The translations under genes and the position numbers were made by a program. Under the pieces are notes generated by a model. The model was not told the DNA's origin. It did no database searches and saw only the letters and a list, made by a program, of their open reading frames with translations. A DNA stretch of 64,000 bases from Clostridium algoriphilum (lineage in GTDB: Bacteria > Bacillota > Clostridia > Clostridiales > Clostridiaceae): positions 186,001-250,000 of the forward strand of contig NZ_JAIZZK010000001.1 of the NCBI RefSeq assembly GCF_020443705.1, in the 5' to 3' direction. Of this stretch, positions 8,682-17,674 are shown in pieces (position 1 is the first letter of the stretch; the number at the start of each line of letters is the position of its first letter).

Positions 8682-9392
8682 GTGGAAGAACGTTTGCAAA
8701 AATTCATGGCAAGCTGTGGTGTTGCTTCACGTAGAAAATGTGAGGAGATAATTACTAGCGGAAGAGTAAAGGTAAATAATATCGAGGTAACAGAACTTGG
8801 ACATAAAATTGATCCTGAAGAAGATAGTGTATGTGTAGATAATAAAATTATTAACATAGAAGAAAATAAGGTTTACATTGCATTAAACAAACCAGAAGGA
8901 GTAGTATCTACTGTAAAGGATGAAAAAGATAGGGAAACTATTCTAGATTTAGTTAAGGTAAAAGAAAGAATATATCCGATAGGTCGTTTAGATTATGATA
9001 CATGCGGGCTAATTATATTAACAAATGATGGGGATATCTATAATAAAGTAATTCATCCTAGACAAGAAATCAATAAAATTTATTTAGCAATACTTGAAGG
9101 ATGCCCATCCCAGGAAGAAATAGACAAGTTTTGTAACGGGATTGATATTGACGGATACATAACAGCACATGCAGATTTTGAAATAACTAAGAGAATTGGA
9201 TTTAACTGCAGAGCTAAAATTACGATACATGAAGGAAAAAATCGCCAGATTAGGAAAATGTGTGATGTGATAGGCCATTCAGTTATTGCATTAAAGAGGA
9301 TTTCTGTAGGTGATATTACACTCGGAAATATGGAGAAGGGATCATGGAGAAATTTAACCGAAGATGAAATAAAATATTTGAAGAATTTATAA
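8682..9392 (+). CDS. rluB: 23S rRNA pseudouridine synthase, RluB/RsuA family
   Basis: A 236-residue RsuA/RluB-type enzyme that isomerises uridine to pseudouridine in rRNA. An N-terminal S4 RNA-binding domain (RLQKFMASCGVASRRKCEE) is followed by the catalytic domain with Asp104 in GRLDYDTCGLIILTNDG and the EGKNRQIRKM motif. The start is GTG 8682 after AGGAAGTGG. It usually modifies helix 89 of 23S rRNA (RluB), but the 16S enzyme RsuA is similar, so the symbol is probable rather than certain. Confidence 0.88.
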   Translation: MEERLQKFMASCGVASRRKCEEIITSGRVKVNNIEVTELGHKIDPEEDSVCVDNKIINIEENKVYIALNKPEGVVSTVKDEKDRETILDLVKVKERIYPIGRLDYDTCGLIILTNDGDIYNKVIHPRQEINKIYLAILEGCPSQEEIDKFCNGIDIDGYITAHADFEITKRIGFNCRAKITIHEGKNRQIRKMCDVIGHSVIALKRISVGDITLGNMEKGSWRNLTEDEIKYLKNL

Positions 9393-9495
9393 TTAAAAGA
9401 TTCATTATTAATTATAAATAAAAGTGCTTTCTAGCTTTATATAACAAGAAACACAAAAGAATTATATAAAATGAACTATTCGTTGAAACTATGTT

Positions 9496-9549
9496 CAATA
9501 GATGATAAAATGAAATAAAAGCTTCATTTTATCATCTATTGAAATTTTT
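9496..9549 (+). terminator. Terminator after rluB
   Basis: An 18-bp perfect stem (CAATAGATGATAAAATGA and complement) is followed by AAATTTTTATTT. It overlaps the upstream in-frame TTG of the next frame, which argues for the later ATG as that gene's start. Confidence 0.85.
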
Positions 9550-9592
9550 ATTTCATTTAGTTGGAATTAACATAGAAAGGATTGAGTTGATT

Positions 9593-10474
9593 ATGGAAAA
9601 TAATAAACAAGATTTGATGAGATCTATTCAAATCAAGTTTCCACGTTTAAGTAAAGGTCAAAAACTGATAGCTGAGTATATCTTAAAACACTATGATAAA
9701 GCAGCATTCATGACAGCAGCTAAATTAGGTATTAGTGTAGGAGTAAGTGAATCAACTGTTGTAAGATTTGCCAATGAGCTTGGATTTAGTGGTTATCCAA
9801 AGCTACAAAAAGCACTTCAAGAATTAATTAAGAATAAGTTAACTACCGTACAAAGGATTGAATTATCAAACGACTTCATGACTCAAGAAAATGCATTAAA
9901 GGGTGTATTAAAAGCTGATATGGAAAACATTAGAGCGACTCTCGAAAAAATAAATCATCAAACTTTCGAGGATATAGTTAATTCACTATTTAAAGCTAGA
10001 AAAATATATATAATTGGACTTAGAAGCTCATCTGCATTAGCAGAATTTTTAGCTTTTTATCTAAATCTTATTTTAGATAATGTTAAGGTAGTTGCCTATG
10101 GTGTTAGTGACATATTTGAACAGATGCTTAATGTTGATGAAAAAGACATAGTGATTGGAATAGGATTTCCTAGGTATACCACAAGAACAATTGAAGCTTT
10201 AGCTTTCGCTAAAAGCAAAAACGCTAATGTTGTAGCAATTACAGATAGTTTATTATCTCCATTAGCAGCTAAAGCTGATTATACATTAATAGCACAAAGT
10301 AATATGGCTTCCTTTGTTGATTCTTTAGTAGCACCACTTAGTGTAATAAATGCATTAATTATTGCTGTAGGTTTAAGAGAAAAAGAAAAAATTTCAAGAA
10401 CATTTTCTACTTTAGAGGACATATGGGAAGAATATCAAGTTTATTCTTTAAGGGATAGGGATGAAAGAGATTGA
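9593..10474 (+). CDS. MurR/RpiR family transcriptional regulator
   Basis: A 293-residue regulator with an N-terminal RpiR helix-turn-helix (about residues 1-77, ITAAKLGISVGVSESTVVRF-like region) and a C-terminal SIS sugar-phosphate-binding domain (YIIGLRSSSALAEF ... VAITDSLLSPLAAKAD). Such proteins sense phosphosugars and control sugar catabolism genes. The ATG 9593 follows GAAAGGA; the longer reading from 9539 starts inside a terminator stem and is rejected. No sugar gene is adjacent, so its targets are unknown. In related clostridia an RpiR gene next to the flavoprotein/cmk genes is common (from memory). Confidence 0.88.
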   Translation: MENNKQDLMRSIQIKFPRLSKGQKLIAEYILKHYDKAAFMTAAKLGISVGVSESTVVRFANELGFSGYPKLQKALQELIKNKLTTVQRIELSNDFMTQENALKGVLKADMENIRATLEKINHQTFEDIVNSLFKARKIYIIGLRSSSALAEFLAFYLNLILDNVKVVAYGVSDIFEQMLNVDEKDIVIGIGFPRYTTRTIEALAFAKSKNANVVAITDSLLSPLAAKADYTLIAQSNMASFVDSLVAPLSVINALIIAVGLREKEKISRTFSTLEDIWEEYQVYSLRDRDERD

Positions 10475-10856
10475 TCTAAGATAAGTACATATAAATGTTT
10501 ATTTTAAAGGATAGTTTAAACTTTTTACTCAAAGAAGAATTGTACATAGTATACAGAATCTAATAAATGTAAAGTAATTTGTTATTCTTATATACATTAT
10601 AGTTGTAAAAATGTTTTAGAAGCTAATATTTCTGTGGATGTAATACTTCATACGATATGAGGCACAAGGAAGTTATTAATTCTTGAGTAAATAGTTCGAA
10701 GAGAATCCTTTATTGGGGGGGTTCTCTTTTAATTTTGTTTTTATAATGTAAAAAAACTATAATAATGCATGAATTGTTGCATTGATTTTAAAATAAGGTT
10801 GAATATATTAATGGATTATATTAAATTATAAGTAAATATTAAAAGGGAGTGATTTA
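10475..10856. other. 382-bp spacer before the flavoprotein gene
   Basis: Contains a terminator at 10697-10740 and otherwise AT-rich DNA. No gene or recognised RNA motif was seen. Confidence 0.5.
10697..10740 (+). terminator. Terminator of the RpiR gene
   Basis: AGAGAATCC pairs with GGTTCTCT around a G-rich loop, followed by TTTTAATTTTG. Confidence 0.7.
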
Positions 10857-12083
10857 GTGTCAAAAGTAATTATTATTGGAGGAGGACCATCAGGCATGAT
10901 GGCAGCTGTTACGGCTTCATCAAAACACGATGTGGTACTCATTGAAAAAAATGAAAAGTTAGGAAGAAAGCTTTATATAACTGGTAAGGGTAGATGCAAT
11001 ATTACTAATGCTAAAGATATAGGTGATTTCTTTGAACATATACCATGCAATCCCCATTTTTTATATAGTTCTTTATATTCATTTACAAATGTTGATACAA
11101 TGAATTTTTTTAAAGAATTTGGGGTTAATTTAAAAGTTGAAAGAGGGGATAGAGTATTTCCTGAATCAGATAAGTCTTCAGACATTATAAAAGTTTTTAA
11201 TAATGAATTAAAAAATAAGAATGTCAAAGTACTATTGAATTCAAAAGTAAAAAAGTTAATTAGAGATAATCAGAAAGTTGTTGGAGTTGAACTTGCAGAT
11301 GGAACTAATGTATTTGGCGATTATTTCATATTATGTACAGGTGGTTTATCATATCCACAAACTGGGTCATCTGGCGAAGGTCTAACTTATGCTCGTGTTT
11401 TAGGTCACAATATAATCAAACCTAAAGCTTCACTTGTACCAATTGTGGTTTATGAGGAGTGGGTTAAAGATTTACAAGGCCTTTCTTTAAAAAATGTAGA
11501 ATTAAATATTATTAATAGTAAAAATAAGAGTATATACAAAGAATTTGGAGAAATGATTTTTACTCATTATGGAATTTCAGGACCCATAGTTTTAAGCGGC
11601 AGTAGCTTTGTAAAAGAAGGAGAGAACTTAAAGGCTTTAATAAATTTGAAACCGGCTTTAAGTGAAGTAGAACTTGATAAAAGAATTCGTAGTGATTTCT
11701 TAAAGTATGCAAACAAAGATTTTAAGAATTCATTGAATGATTTACTTCCAAGCAAACTAATAAATACCGTAATACAACTATCTAATATCGATGAAAATAA
11801 AAAAGTTAATTCTATTACTAAAGAAGAAAGAAAGATTTTAGTTAATTTACTTCAAAATTTACCGCTTAGCATTAAAGGTCTTCGTCCAATAGAAGAAGCA
11901 ATTATAACTAGTGGGGGAGTGGATACTTTAGATATAGATGCATCTACAATGAAATCAAAGAAAATTGATAATCTTTATTTCGCAGGTGAAATGATAGATG
12001 TAGATGGATTTACAGGAGGTTATAATCTTCAGATAGCCTTATCAACAGGGTATTTAGCTGGAAATAATGTAGGGATAGAGTAA
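10857..12083 (+). CDS. HI0933/BaiN-family FAD-dependent oxidoreductase
   Basis: A 408-residue flavoprotein of the HI0933-like family (often listed as aminoacetone oxidase family or BaiN-like). The FAD-binding GGGPSGMMAAV motif is at residues 8-18, GKGRCNITN follows, and a C-terminal second FAD motif YFAGEMIDVDGFTGGYN is present. It starts with GTG 10857 behind AAAAGGGAGTGA. It lies 42 bp upstream of cmk in the same direction, so co-transcription with cmk and ispH is likely. The cellular substrate of this housekeeping branch is not established. Confidence 0.88.
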   Translation: MSKVIIIGGGPSGMMAAVTASSKHDVVLIEKNEKLGRKLYITGKGRCNITNAKDIGDFFEHIPCNPHFLYSSLYSFTNVDTMNFFKEFGVNLKVERGDRVFPESDKSSDIIKVFNNELKNKNVKVLLNSKVKKLIRDNQKVVGVELADGTNVFGDYFILCTGGLSYPQTGSSGEGLTYARVLGHNIIKPKASLVPIVVYEEWVKDLQGLSLKNVELNIINSKNKSIYKEFGEMIFTHYGISGPIVLSGSSFVKEGENLKALINLKPALSEVELDKRIRSDFLKYANKDFKNSLNDLLPSKLINTVIQLSNIDENKKVNSITKEERKILVNLLQNLPLSIKGLRPIEEAIITSGGVDTLDIDASTMKSKKIDNLYFAGEMIDVDGFTGGYNLQIALSTGYLAGNNVGIE

Positions 12084-12125
12084 ATTGTTAAAAGTGTAAA
12101 TTTAATATATGAAGGGTGGATAATA

Positions 12126-12800
12126 ATGGATATATCCGTTGCCATAGATGGGCCTGCAGGTGCAGGAAAAAGTACAATAGCGAAAATTATAGGTGAAAAA
12201 TTCAATCTTATGTATATTAATACCGGAGCGATGTATAGAGCGGTTACGTTAAAGGCTATGAACGCAAATATAACAGAAAAGAATGTAGATGATTTAGTTA
12301 AACTAGTGGAGTCTCTAGAAATGCATTTTGAAGAGGAACGTTTATTTGTTAATAATGAAGATTTAACAGACATGATAAATATGCCTATTATAAGCAATAA
12401 TGTTTCAAAGTATGCAACCGTCGCTGAAATAAGAGAAATTCTTGTTAAATTACAACAAAATATTGCCAAAAAGTTTAATGTTATTATGGACGGCAGAGAT
12501 ATTGGAACGGTAGTACTTAAAGATGCTACTTTTAAATTCTACTTAACTGCTAGTAATGATCAGAGAGCTAGAAGAAGATATGATGAATTACTTTCAAAGG
12601 CAATAGATGTTGATTATGATACTATCTTAAATGACATTATAAAAAGAGATTATATAGATACACACAGAGAGGTTAATCCATTAACAAAAGCAAAAGATGC
12701 TATAGAAATAGATTCTTCTGCCTTAAGTATTAACGGAGTAGTTGAAACTATATCAACATATATTAATTCAAATACTAAAAATATTCAGCATAGCCTTTAG
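12126..12800 (+). CDS. cmk: Cytidylate kinase
   Basis: Phosphorylates CMP/dCMP to the diphosphate with ATP. At 224 residues it is the normal length. The P-loop GPAGAGKST is at residues 9-17, NTGAMYRAVT binds CMP, and the lid region carries DGRDIGTVVLKDA and RARRRYDEL. The ribosome site is GAAGGGTGG. It sits 28 bp upstream of ispH, the usual clostridial pair. Confidence 0.96.
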   Translation: MDISVAIDGPAGAGKSTIAKIIGEKFNLMYINTGAMYRAVTLKAMNANITEKNVDDLVKLVESLEMHFEEERLFVNNEDLTDMINMPIISNNVSKYATVAEIREILVKLQQNIAKKFNVIMDGRDIGTVVLKDATFKFYLTASNDQRARRRYDELLSKAIDVDYDTILNDIIKRDYIDTHREVNPLTKAKDAIEIDSSALSINGVVETISTYINSNTKNIQHSL

Positions 12801-12828
12801 TATATTATTTATTTAAGGACGTGAAAGA

Positions 12829-13668
12829 ATGAAGATAATAACACTTGCAGATTCAGCAGGTTTTTGTTTTGGGGTAAAAAGAGCTGTAGATACAGCTCTA
12901 AAAATGAAACAGGAATATAATAATGAAATTTATACGCTAGGACCACTTATACATAATAATGATGTTGTAAGTTTTTTAAAAGATAACTTAATATATCCTA
13001 TAGAACTTAATGAAATTTCTAATTTAAAAGATAATGATACACTTATAATAAGATCACATGGAGTATCTGAAGAAATATTAAATGAGTTAAATAAAACCAA
13101 TCTTAATATAATAGATGCTACATGTCCACACGTAGGGAATATTCACAAGAAGGTAAAGGAACACTACGATTTAGGATATAATATAATTATTGTAGGAGAT
13201 AAAAACCATCCTGAAGTTATCGGAATAAATGGATGGTGTAATAATTCTGCAGTTATCTTAAAGGATGATACTGAGTATCATCTTATTCCAAACAAAGTAT
13301 GTGTAGTATCCCAAACAACAGAAAGACAAGCTACTTGGGAAAATGTATTAGGAAAAATTATAAAAACTAGTAAGGAAATTGTTGCATTCAATACTATTTG
13401 TAGTGCAACAGAAGTGAGGCAAAAATCTGCAGAAGAACTTTCAAAAAAAGTTGATGCAATGGTTGTAATTGGAGGACTTAATAGTTCCAATACTACAAAG
13501 CTTTATGAAATATGCAAAATCAATTGTGAAAACACAATATATGTAGAAAATATGTCAGCTATTCCAGATGAATTTATTAAAAATGAAAATGTAAAAAGTG
13601 TAGGAGTAACAGCAGGTGCTTCAACACCAGATTGGATTATTAAAGAGGTTATTACAAAAATGAGTTAA
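12829..13668 (+). CDS. ispH: 4-hydroxy-3-methylbut-2-enyl diphosphate reductase
   Basis: The last enzyme of the MEP isoprenoid pathway, a [4Fe-4S] protein yielding IPP and DMAPP. The three cluster cysteines are visible in AGFCFGVKRAV (Cys13), DATCPHVG and NTICSATEVRQ. Also seen are the conserved IIRSHGV and ATPDWI-like ASTPDWI near the end. At 279 residues it is a stand-alone IspH. Many clostridia carry IspH fused to a ribosomal S1 domain after cmk; here the frame stops and a strong terminator follows about 25 bp on. Confidence 0.95.
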   Translation: MKIITLADSAGFCFGVKRAVDTALKMKQEYNNEIYTLGPLIHNNDVVSFLKDNLIYPIELNEISNLKDNDTLIIRSHGVSEEILNELNKTNLNIIDATCPHVGNIHKKVKEHYDLGYNIIIVGDKNHPEVIGINGWCNNSAVILKDDTEYHLIPNKVCVVSQTTERQATWENVLGKIIKTSKEIVAFNTICSATEVRQKSAEELSKKVDAMVVIGGLNSSNTTKLYEICKINCENTIYVENMSAIPDEFIKNENVKSVGVTAGASTPDWIIKEVITKMS

Positions 13669-13693
13669 TTATGCTTTAGAATAAAAATATACT

Positions 13694-13746
13694 AGCACCT
13701 ATTAAATAAACATTTATAAAATGTTTATTTAATAGGTGCTTTTTTA
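13694..13746 (+). terminator. Terminator of the cmk-ispH unit
   Basis: A 21-bp perfect stem (AGCACCTATTAAATAAACATT and complement is here abbreviated to its arms' ends AGCACCT/AGGTGCT) is followed by TTTTTTAT. Confidence 0.9.
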
Positions 13747-13913
13747 TAATTTTAAAATTATTAGGATTAAGGCGTTGCATAGGCCTAGTTTAATAATATG
13801 CTGTTTATTTGAATGTATATTATAAGCTATATGATTATATTTTTACTGATTATTGAATACTAAATAAACTTAAATAATATAATTTAATAGTACTATAATG
13901 GGGAGAGAGAAAA

Positions 13914-14972
13914 TTGAAGGGTAATTCAATAATACTTGAGCGTTCTAAAGAAATTAGTAGTAAAGAGATGCAAATATTGATATCTGTAATTCATAAGTAT
14001 AACTTAGAGTTAATAAGCGCTGAAAAAGTTAGAAATTCCTATATGATTATAACAAACAATGGAAAATTTTGTTTGAAAAGAAGAAAACACGGAAAAACTA
14101 GAATTAGAAACGAGTGTATTTTAACACAAGAGTTATTATTGAACGATTTTACAAATATAGCTAAATATTTCAAAACAAATGACGCATCTTTCTCGGTAAG
14201 CTATAAAAAGAGTATATATTTCTTAAAAGAATGGATAGAAGGATCTGAATGTGATTTAACAAATATTGATGAAGCTGTAAATTGTATAAAGCTCTTAGCA
14301 CAATTTCATAATATATCAAAAAAAGTAGATCATAATAAAATTTATATATCAAAAAAAATAAAAAATTTGCCAAAGTCTTTTTCGCATAACTTAAGTAATA
14401 TGGAAAAATTGGAAAGAATAATTGTTAGTAAAAGAATAAAAAACGAATTTGATATACTTTATTTAGAGAATGCTAATGATTTTTATTATAGGGGTATCGC
14501 GGCAATTGATATTCTAAATAAATCGCAATATTACAAATTATTAAAATCATCAATAGATAATAAATTAATCTGTCACAACAGCTTTTATTATCAGAACATA
14601 ATTAAAAAGGATGGCAAGTACTTTATAATTGACCTTGACAGTATTTCAATAGATTTACAAATATGTGATTTAGGAAAACTTATTAGAAGATTGATGTTCA
14701 AAAAAGCTTATGTGTGGAATTTTTATTTTGCTAAAGCATTAATTGAAGCTTACAGTTCTATTAATAAATTAAGCAAAGAAGATTTAAATATAATCCTTGC
14801 ATTAATAACATTTCCTTATAGTTTCTTTAAATTAGGCAGGAAAAGATACATTAAACATAAGAAATGGTCTGAAACTAAATATTTGCACAAACTTAGTAAA
14901 ATAACAAAATATAATGAAATTCAACAAAAATTTTTTAATGATTATTCAGCTTACGTAAAAGAATATATCTGA
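13914..14972 (+). CDS. CotS-like spore coat kinase homologue
   Basis: A 352-residue protein of the CotS/aminoglycoside-phosphotransferase-like fold. Seen: an N-terminal lobe with FCLKRRKHGKTRIRNE, a hinge YFLKEWIEGSECDL typical of CotS proteins, and a catalytic-like region LICHNSFYYQNIIKKDGKY followed by FIIDLDSISID. The usual HGD of the catalytic loop reads CHNS here, so the phosphotransfer Asp may be lost while the metal Asp in IDLDS is kept. The start is TTG 13914 after GGGGAGAGAG. CotS proteins sit in the spore coat; that location here is inferred. Confidence 0.75.
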   Translation: MKGNSIILERSKEISSKEMQILISVIHKYNLELISAEKVRNSYMIITNNGKFCLKRRKHGKTRIRNECILTQELLLNDFTNIAKYFKTNDASFSVSYKKSIYFLKEWIEGSECDLTNIDEAVNCIKLLAQFHNISKKVDHNKIYISKKIKNLPKSFSHNLSNMEKLERIIVSKRIKNEFDILYLENANDFYYRGIAAIDILNKSQYYKLLKSSIDNKLICHNSFYYQNIIKKDGKYFIIDLDSISIDLQICDLGKLIRRLMFKKAYVWNFYFAKALIEAYSSINKLSKEDLNIILALITFPYSFFKLGRKRYIKHKKWSETKYLHKLSKITKYNEIQQKFFNDYSAYVKEYI

Positions 14973-15081
14973 ATTTTAATAAGTTACTTGTAAAAGTATC
15001 GGCAATAGATTTATAATTAGATTTATATTACACTTATAAAAAAATTCGTCCCCAAAATAAGAAAAAATGGAGTAAGGCTAA

Positions 15082-15951
15082 ATGTACAAATCAATAAGTT
15101 TAAGTTTAAAAAACATTGATAGTTTTAGAAAAATCAATAAATTTAATACTAATTTTAGTTCATCAAATAAAAATTTTTTTGAGCAGTATGATAATAGTAA
15201 TATTATTCAAAGATTATTCTTGAGGAAAAATGTAAATTTATTACTGAAAGAAAATAATTATATAGGCTATATATGGTTTCAAAAGCATAATAAATATCAC
15301 AGTTCTATTAATTCAATTAATGTATTTGGGAATAATAACTTAATGAATTTCTATAAGATATTAATTAGTTCTCTAACTAATAACGATTTAATAACTTATG
15401 AATGTGAAAACAATAAAATAAACATAGATATATTAAAAAAACTAGGGTTTAATAGAATTAAGGGATTCATGGAACTTGAAAAGGAATGCATCGAACACTT
15501 TAATATCTTTGTTCCTAAGAAAATTACTTTTTCTATAGTTGAAAAAAATAAAGATGAAAAAGCACGATGTTTAATACAAAATGAAATATTTAAAAACGAT
15601 GATAGAATTCCTATAAATATAGAAGATATATATTATGATGAAGCACAGGAATATTATTTTGATAAGGGTGCAATATTTATTAAATGTGATAATATACTTG
15701 TAGGATATGGTCAAATTATAGTTGAAAATAATATAGCAAACATAGTGAATTTTGGAATAATAGAGAAATATAGAAAAGAAGGATATGGAAAGGTGCTTTT
15801 AAGATACTTGCTTGATATAGCGCTTGATAATGAATTTTCTAAAGTCTCACTAAGGGTAGACTCAAATAATATTATTGCTTTTAAATTATATCTTTCGATG
15901 GGTTTTAACGTAAAAAAAGAAATATATACTTGGCAAAAAACTAATGTATAA
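15082..15951 (+). CDS. GNAT family N-acetyltransferase
   Basis: A 289-residue protein whose C-terminal 120 residues form a GNAT fold: NFGIIEKYRKEGYGKVLLRYLL (acetyl-CoA loop, R-x-x-G-x-G/K), then SLRVDSNNIIAFKLYLSMGF. The N-terminal half (about 1-150) looks like a degenerate GNAT-like domain, a two-domain layout seen in other Firmicutes. Start ATG follows AATGGAGTAAGG. It is probably co-oriented with, but separate from, the CotS-like gene (109-bp gap). The substrate is unknown. Confidence 0.75.
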   Translation: MYKSISLSLKNIDSFRKINKFNTNFSSSNKNFFEQYDNSNIIQRLFLRKNVNLLLKENNYIGYIWFQKHNKYHSSINSINVFGNNNLMNFYKILISSLTNNDLITYECENNKINIDILKKLGFNRIKGFMELEKECIEHFNIFVPKKITFSIVEKNKDEKARCLIQNEIFKNDDRIPINIEDIYYDEAQEYYFDKGAIFIKCDNILVGYGQIIVENNIANIVNFGIIEKYRKEGYGKVLLRYLLDIALDNEFSKVSLRVDSNNIIAFKLYLSMGFNVKKEIYTWQKTNV

Positions 15952-15954
15952 AAG

Positions 15955-16001
15955 TATAAAAGGAAATAGATGATGTGCCATCTATTTCCTTTTATATTTT
16001 T
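15955..16001. terminator. Bidirectional terminator between convergent genes
   Basis: Stem ATAAAAGGAAATAGATG with its complement, 6-nt loop, T-rich on both strands, between the GNAT gene (+) and the aminotransferase (-). Confidence 0.85.
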
Positions 16002-17199
16002 ATACTTTAGTTAATGACATATATGTTTCAAGCGCTATTCCTAAGATTTCCATAGCATCTTTTAGCGCATCGGCATTTAAACAGTAGGATAATCTAATTT
16101 CATTTATGCCAAGTCCATGAGTTGCATAAAATCCTTCTGCGGGTGCAACCATAACTGTCTTATTGTTATAATTAAAATCTGTTAATAACCATTTTGCAAA
16201 TTTTTCTCCATTTTCGATTGGAAGTTTAGCGATTACATAAAAAGCACCCTTTGGCTTTTCACAAACCACACCTGGTATTTTCGATAAGTATTTATGTAGA
16301 ATATTTCTTCTTTCCTCGTATTCTTTTTTGACTTTTACAAAATATGATTTTGGAGTATTAATTAAATTAGCCGCAGCTAATTGTTCAATAGTAGGAACAC
16401 ATAATCTGGTTTGTCCTAACTTAAGAATTTCACTCATAAAGTCTTTATTTTTTGAGGCAACCAACCCAATTCTAGCACCACAGGCACTGTAACGTTTTGA
16501 TATACTATCAACTAATATTATTTTATCTAGAGTATCTGTCATATAAAGGGCCGAGGTGTATTTTAAATCATCGTAAACAAATTCCCTATATACTTCATCA
16601 GCAATTAAGAATAATTCATTTTCGTTTACAATATCAGAAAGCATTCGTACTTCTGCTTCGGTATATACAACACCTGTTGGGTTTCCTGGGTTTGATACCA
16701 ATATTGCTCTAGTTTTGCTGGTAATCTTACTTGTGATTTCTTCTTTAGCAGGTAAGTGAAAGCCATTTTCTGCTCTTGTAATAAATGGAACAATCTTAAC
16801 CGATGCTACATCAGCAAATCCACTGTAATTTGTGTAAAATGGTTCAGGAACTATAATCTCATCGCCGGGGTCACAAATAGCCATAAGTGCAAACATAATA
16901 GCTTCTGAACCACCATTTGTTATCATAATTTCCTCTTTAGCAAAATCTATATCCCATTCTTTGTAATATTTTATAAAACTTTCAATTAAAGAATTTATAC
17001 CTTGAGAATTACCATACTTAAGTACCTTATCCGTGTATTTGTTCATTCCTTCTGCAAATGTATAAGGAGTATGTATATCTGGTTGGCCTATATTAAGATG
17101 ATATACACTAATGCCTCTTTTTTTAGCCTCATCAGCATAAGGAACCAGCTTACGAATTGGTGAAAATTGCATTGCTTGAATCCTGTTAGATAATTTCAT
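16000..17199 (-). CDS. Class I PLP aminotransferase
   Basis: A 399-residue fold-type I aminotransferase. Seen: LNIGQPDIHTP, VSNPGNPTGVVYT, IADEVYREFVYD and the PLP-lysine region DSISKRYSACGARIG. It resembles aspartate/aromatic/alanine aminotransferases of clostridia but differs clearly from the copy at 1476. The start is ATG 17199 behind GGGGGGAAAC; the in-frame upstream ATG at 17217 lies before that site. The substrate cannot be fixed from sequence. A 52-residue small gene lies just upstream on the same strand. Confidence 0.88.
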   Translation of the reverse strand: MKLSNRIQAMQFSPIRKLVPYADEAKKRGISVYHLNIGQPDIHTPYTFAEGMNKYTDKVLKYGNSQGINSLIESFIKYYKEWDIDFAKEEIMITNGGSEAIMFALMAICDPGDEIIVPEPFYTNYSGFADVASVKIVPFITRAENGFHLPAKEEITSKITSKTRAILVSNPGNPTGVVYTEAEVRMLSDIVNENELFLIADEVYREFVYDDLKYTSALYMTDTLDKIILVDSISKRYSACGARIGLVASKNKDFMSEILKLGQTRLCVPTIEQLAAANLINTPKSYFVKVKKEYEERRNILHKYLSKIPGVVCEKPKGAFYVIAKLPIENGEKFAKWLLTDFNYNNKTVMVAPAEGFYATHGLGINEIRLSYCLNADALKDAMEILGIALETYMSLTKV

Positions 17200-17228
17200 A
17201 ATGTTTCCCCCCATCATTAATCTAAAAA

Positions 17229-17387
17229 CTAAGTAAATTCTTTTAATATAACTTCAACAGGCACAGATGATACTCTCATATCTACCATATTATTAAAATT
17301 ACACGTACAGTAATAATTTCTTTCACCTATGCAATCATATTGTAAATGTTTATCTCTAATATTTTCTTCTTTTTTTGCATCATACAT
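17229..17387 (-). CDS. Small Cys-containing protein, unknown
   Basis: A 52-residue frame starting MYDAKKEENIRDK with a very good ribosome site (AAAAGGAGTGATTT, 5-7 bases before ATG). It has Cys residues in DCIGERNYYCTCNF, reminiscent of a small metal site, then ends VILKEFT. It lies 29 bp upstream of the aminotransferase start on the same strand, so the two may be co-transcribed. No family recognised. Confidence 0.6.
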   Translation of the reverse strand: MYDAKKEENIRDKHLQYDCIGERNYYCTCNFNNMVDMRVSSVPVEVILKEFT

Positions 17388-17674
17388 ATAAATCACTCCT
17401 TTTAGATAGGTTATCCTAAAAGAAAGAATTTATTTTGAAATGTTTATTTTAAAATAAATATTAGTGATAGTTAATAGTAACATGTATATACGTATATTGT
17501 TCTTGATATTACAAAAAAATTATCTATTAATATTATAATATACCTGCTACATATATTTCAAGTAAATTAATTAAATGATTAAATATATCCAAATAGTAAA
17601 AATAACTTTAAAAAATCATGAAAATTATATATAATGATAGATAGTAATACTTTTTAATAAAGGAGAATGCACTA

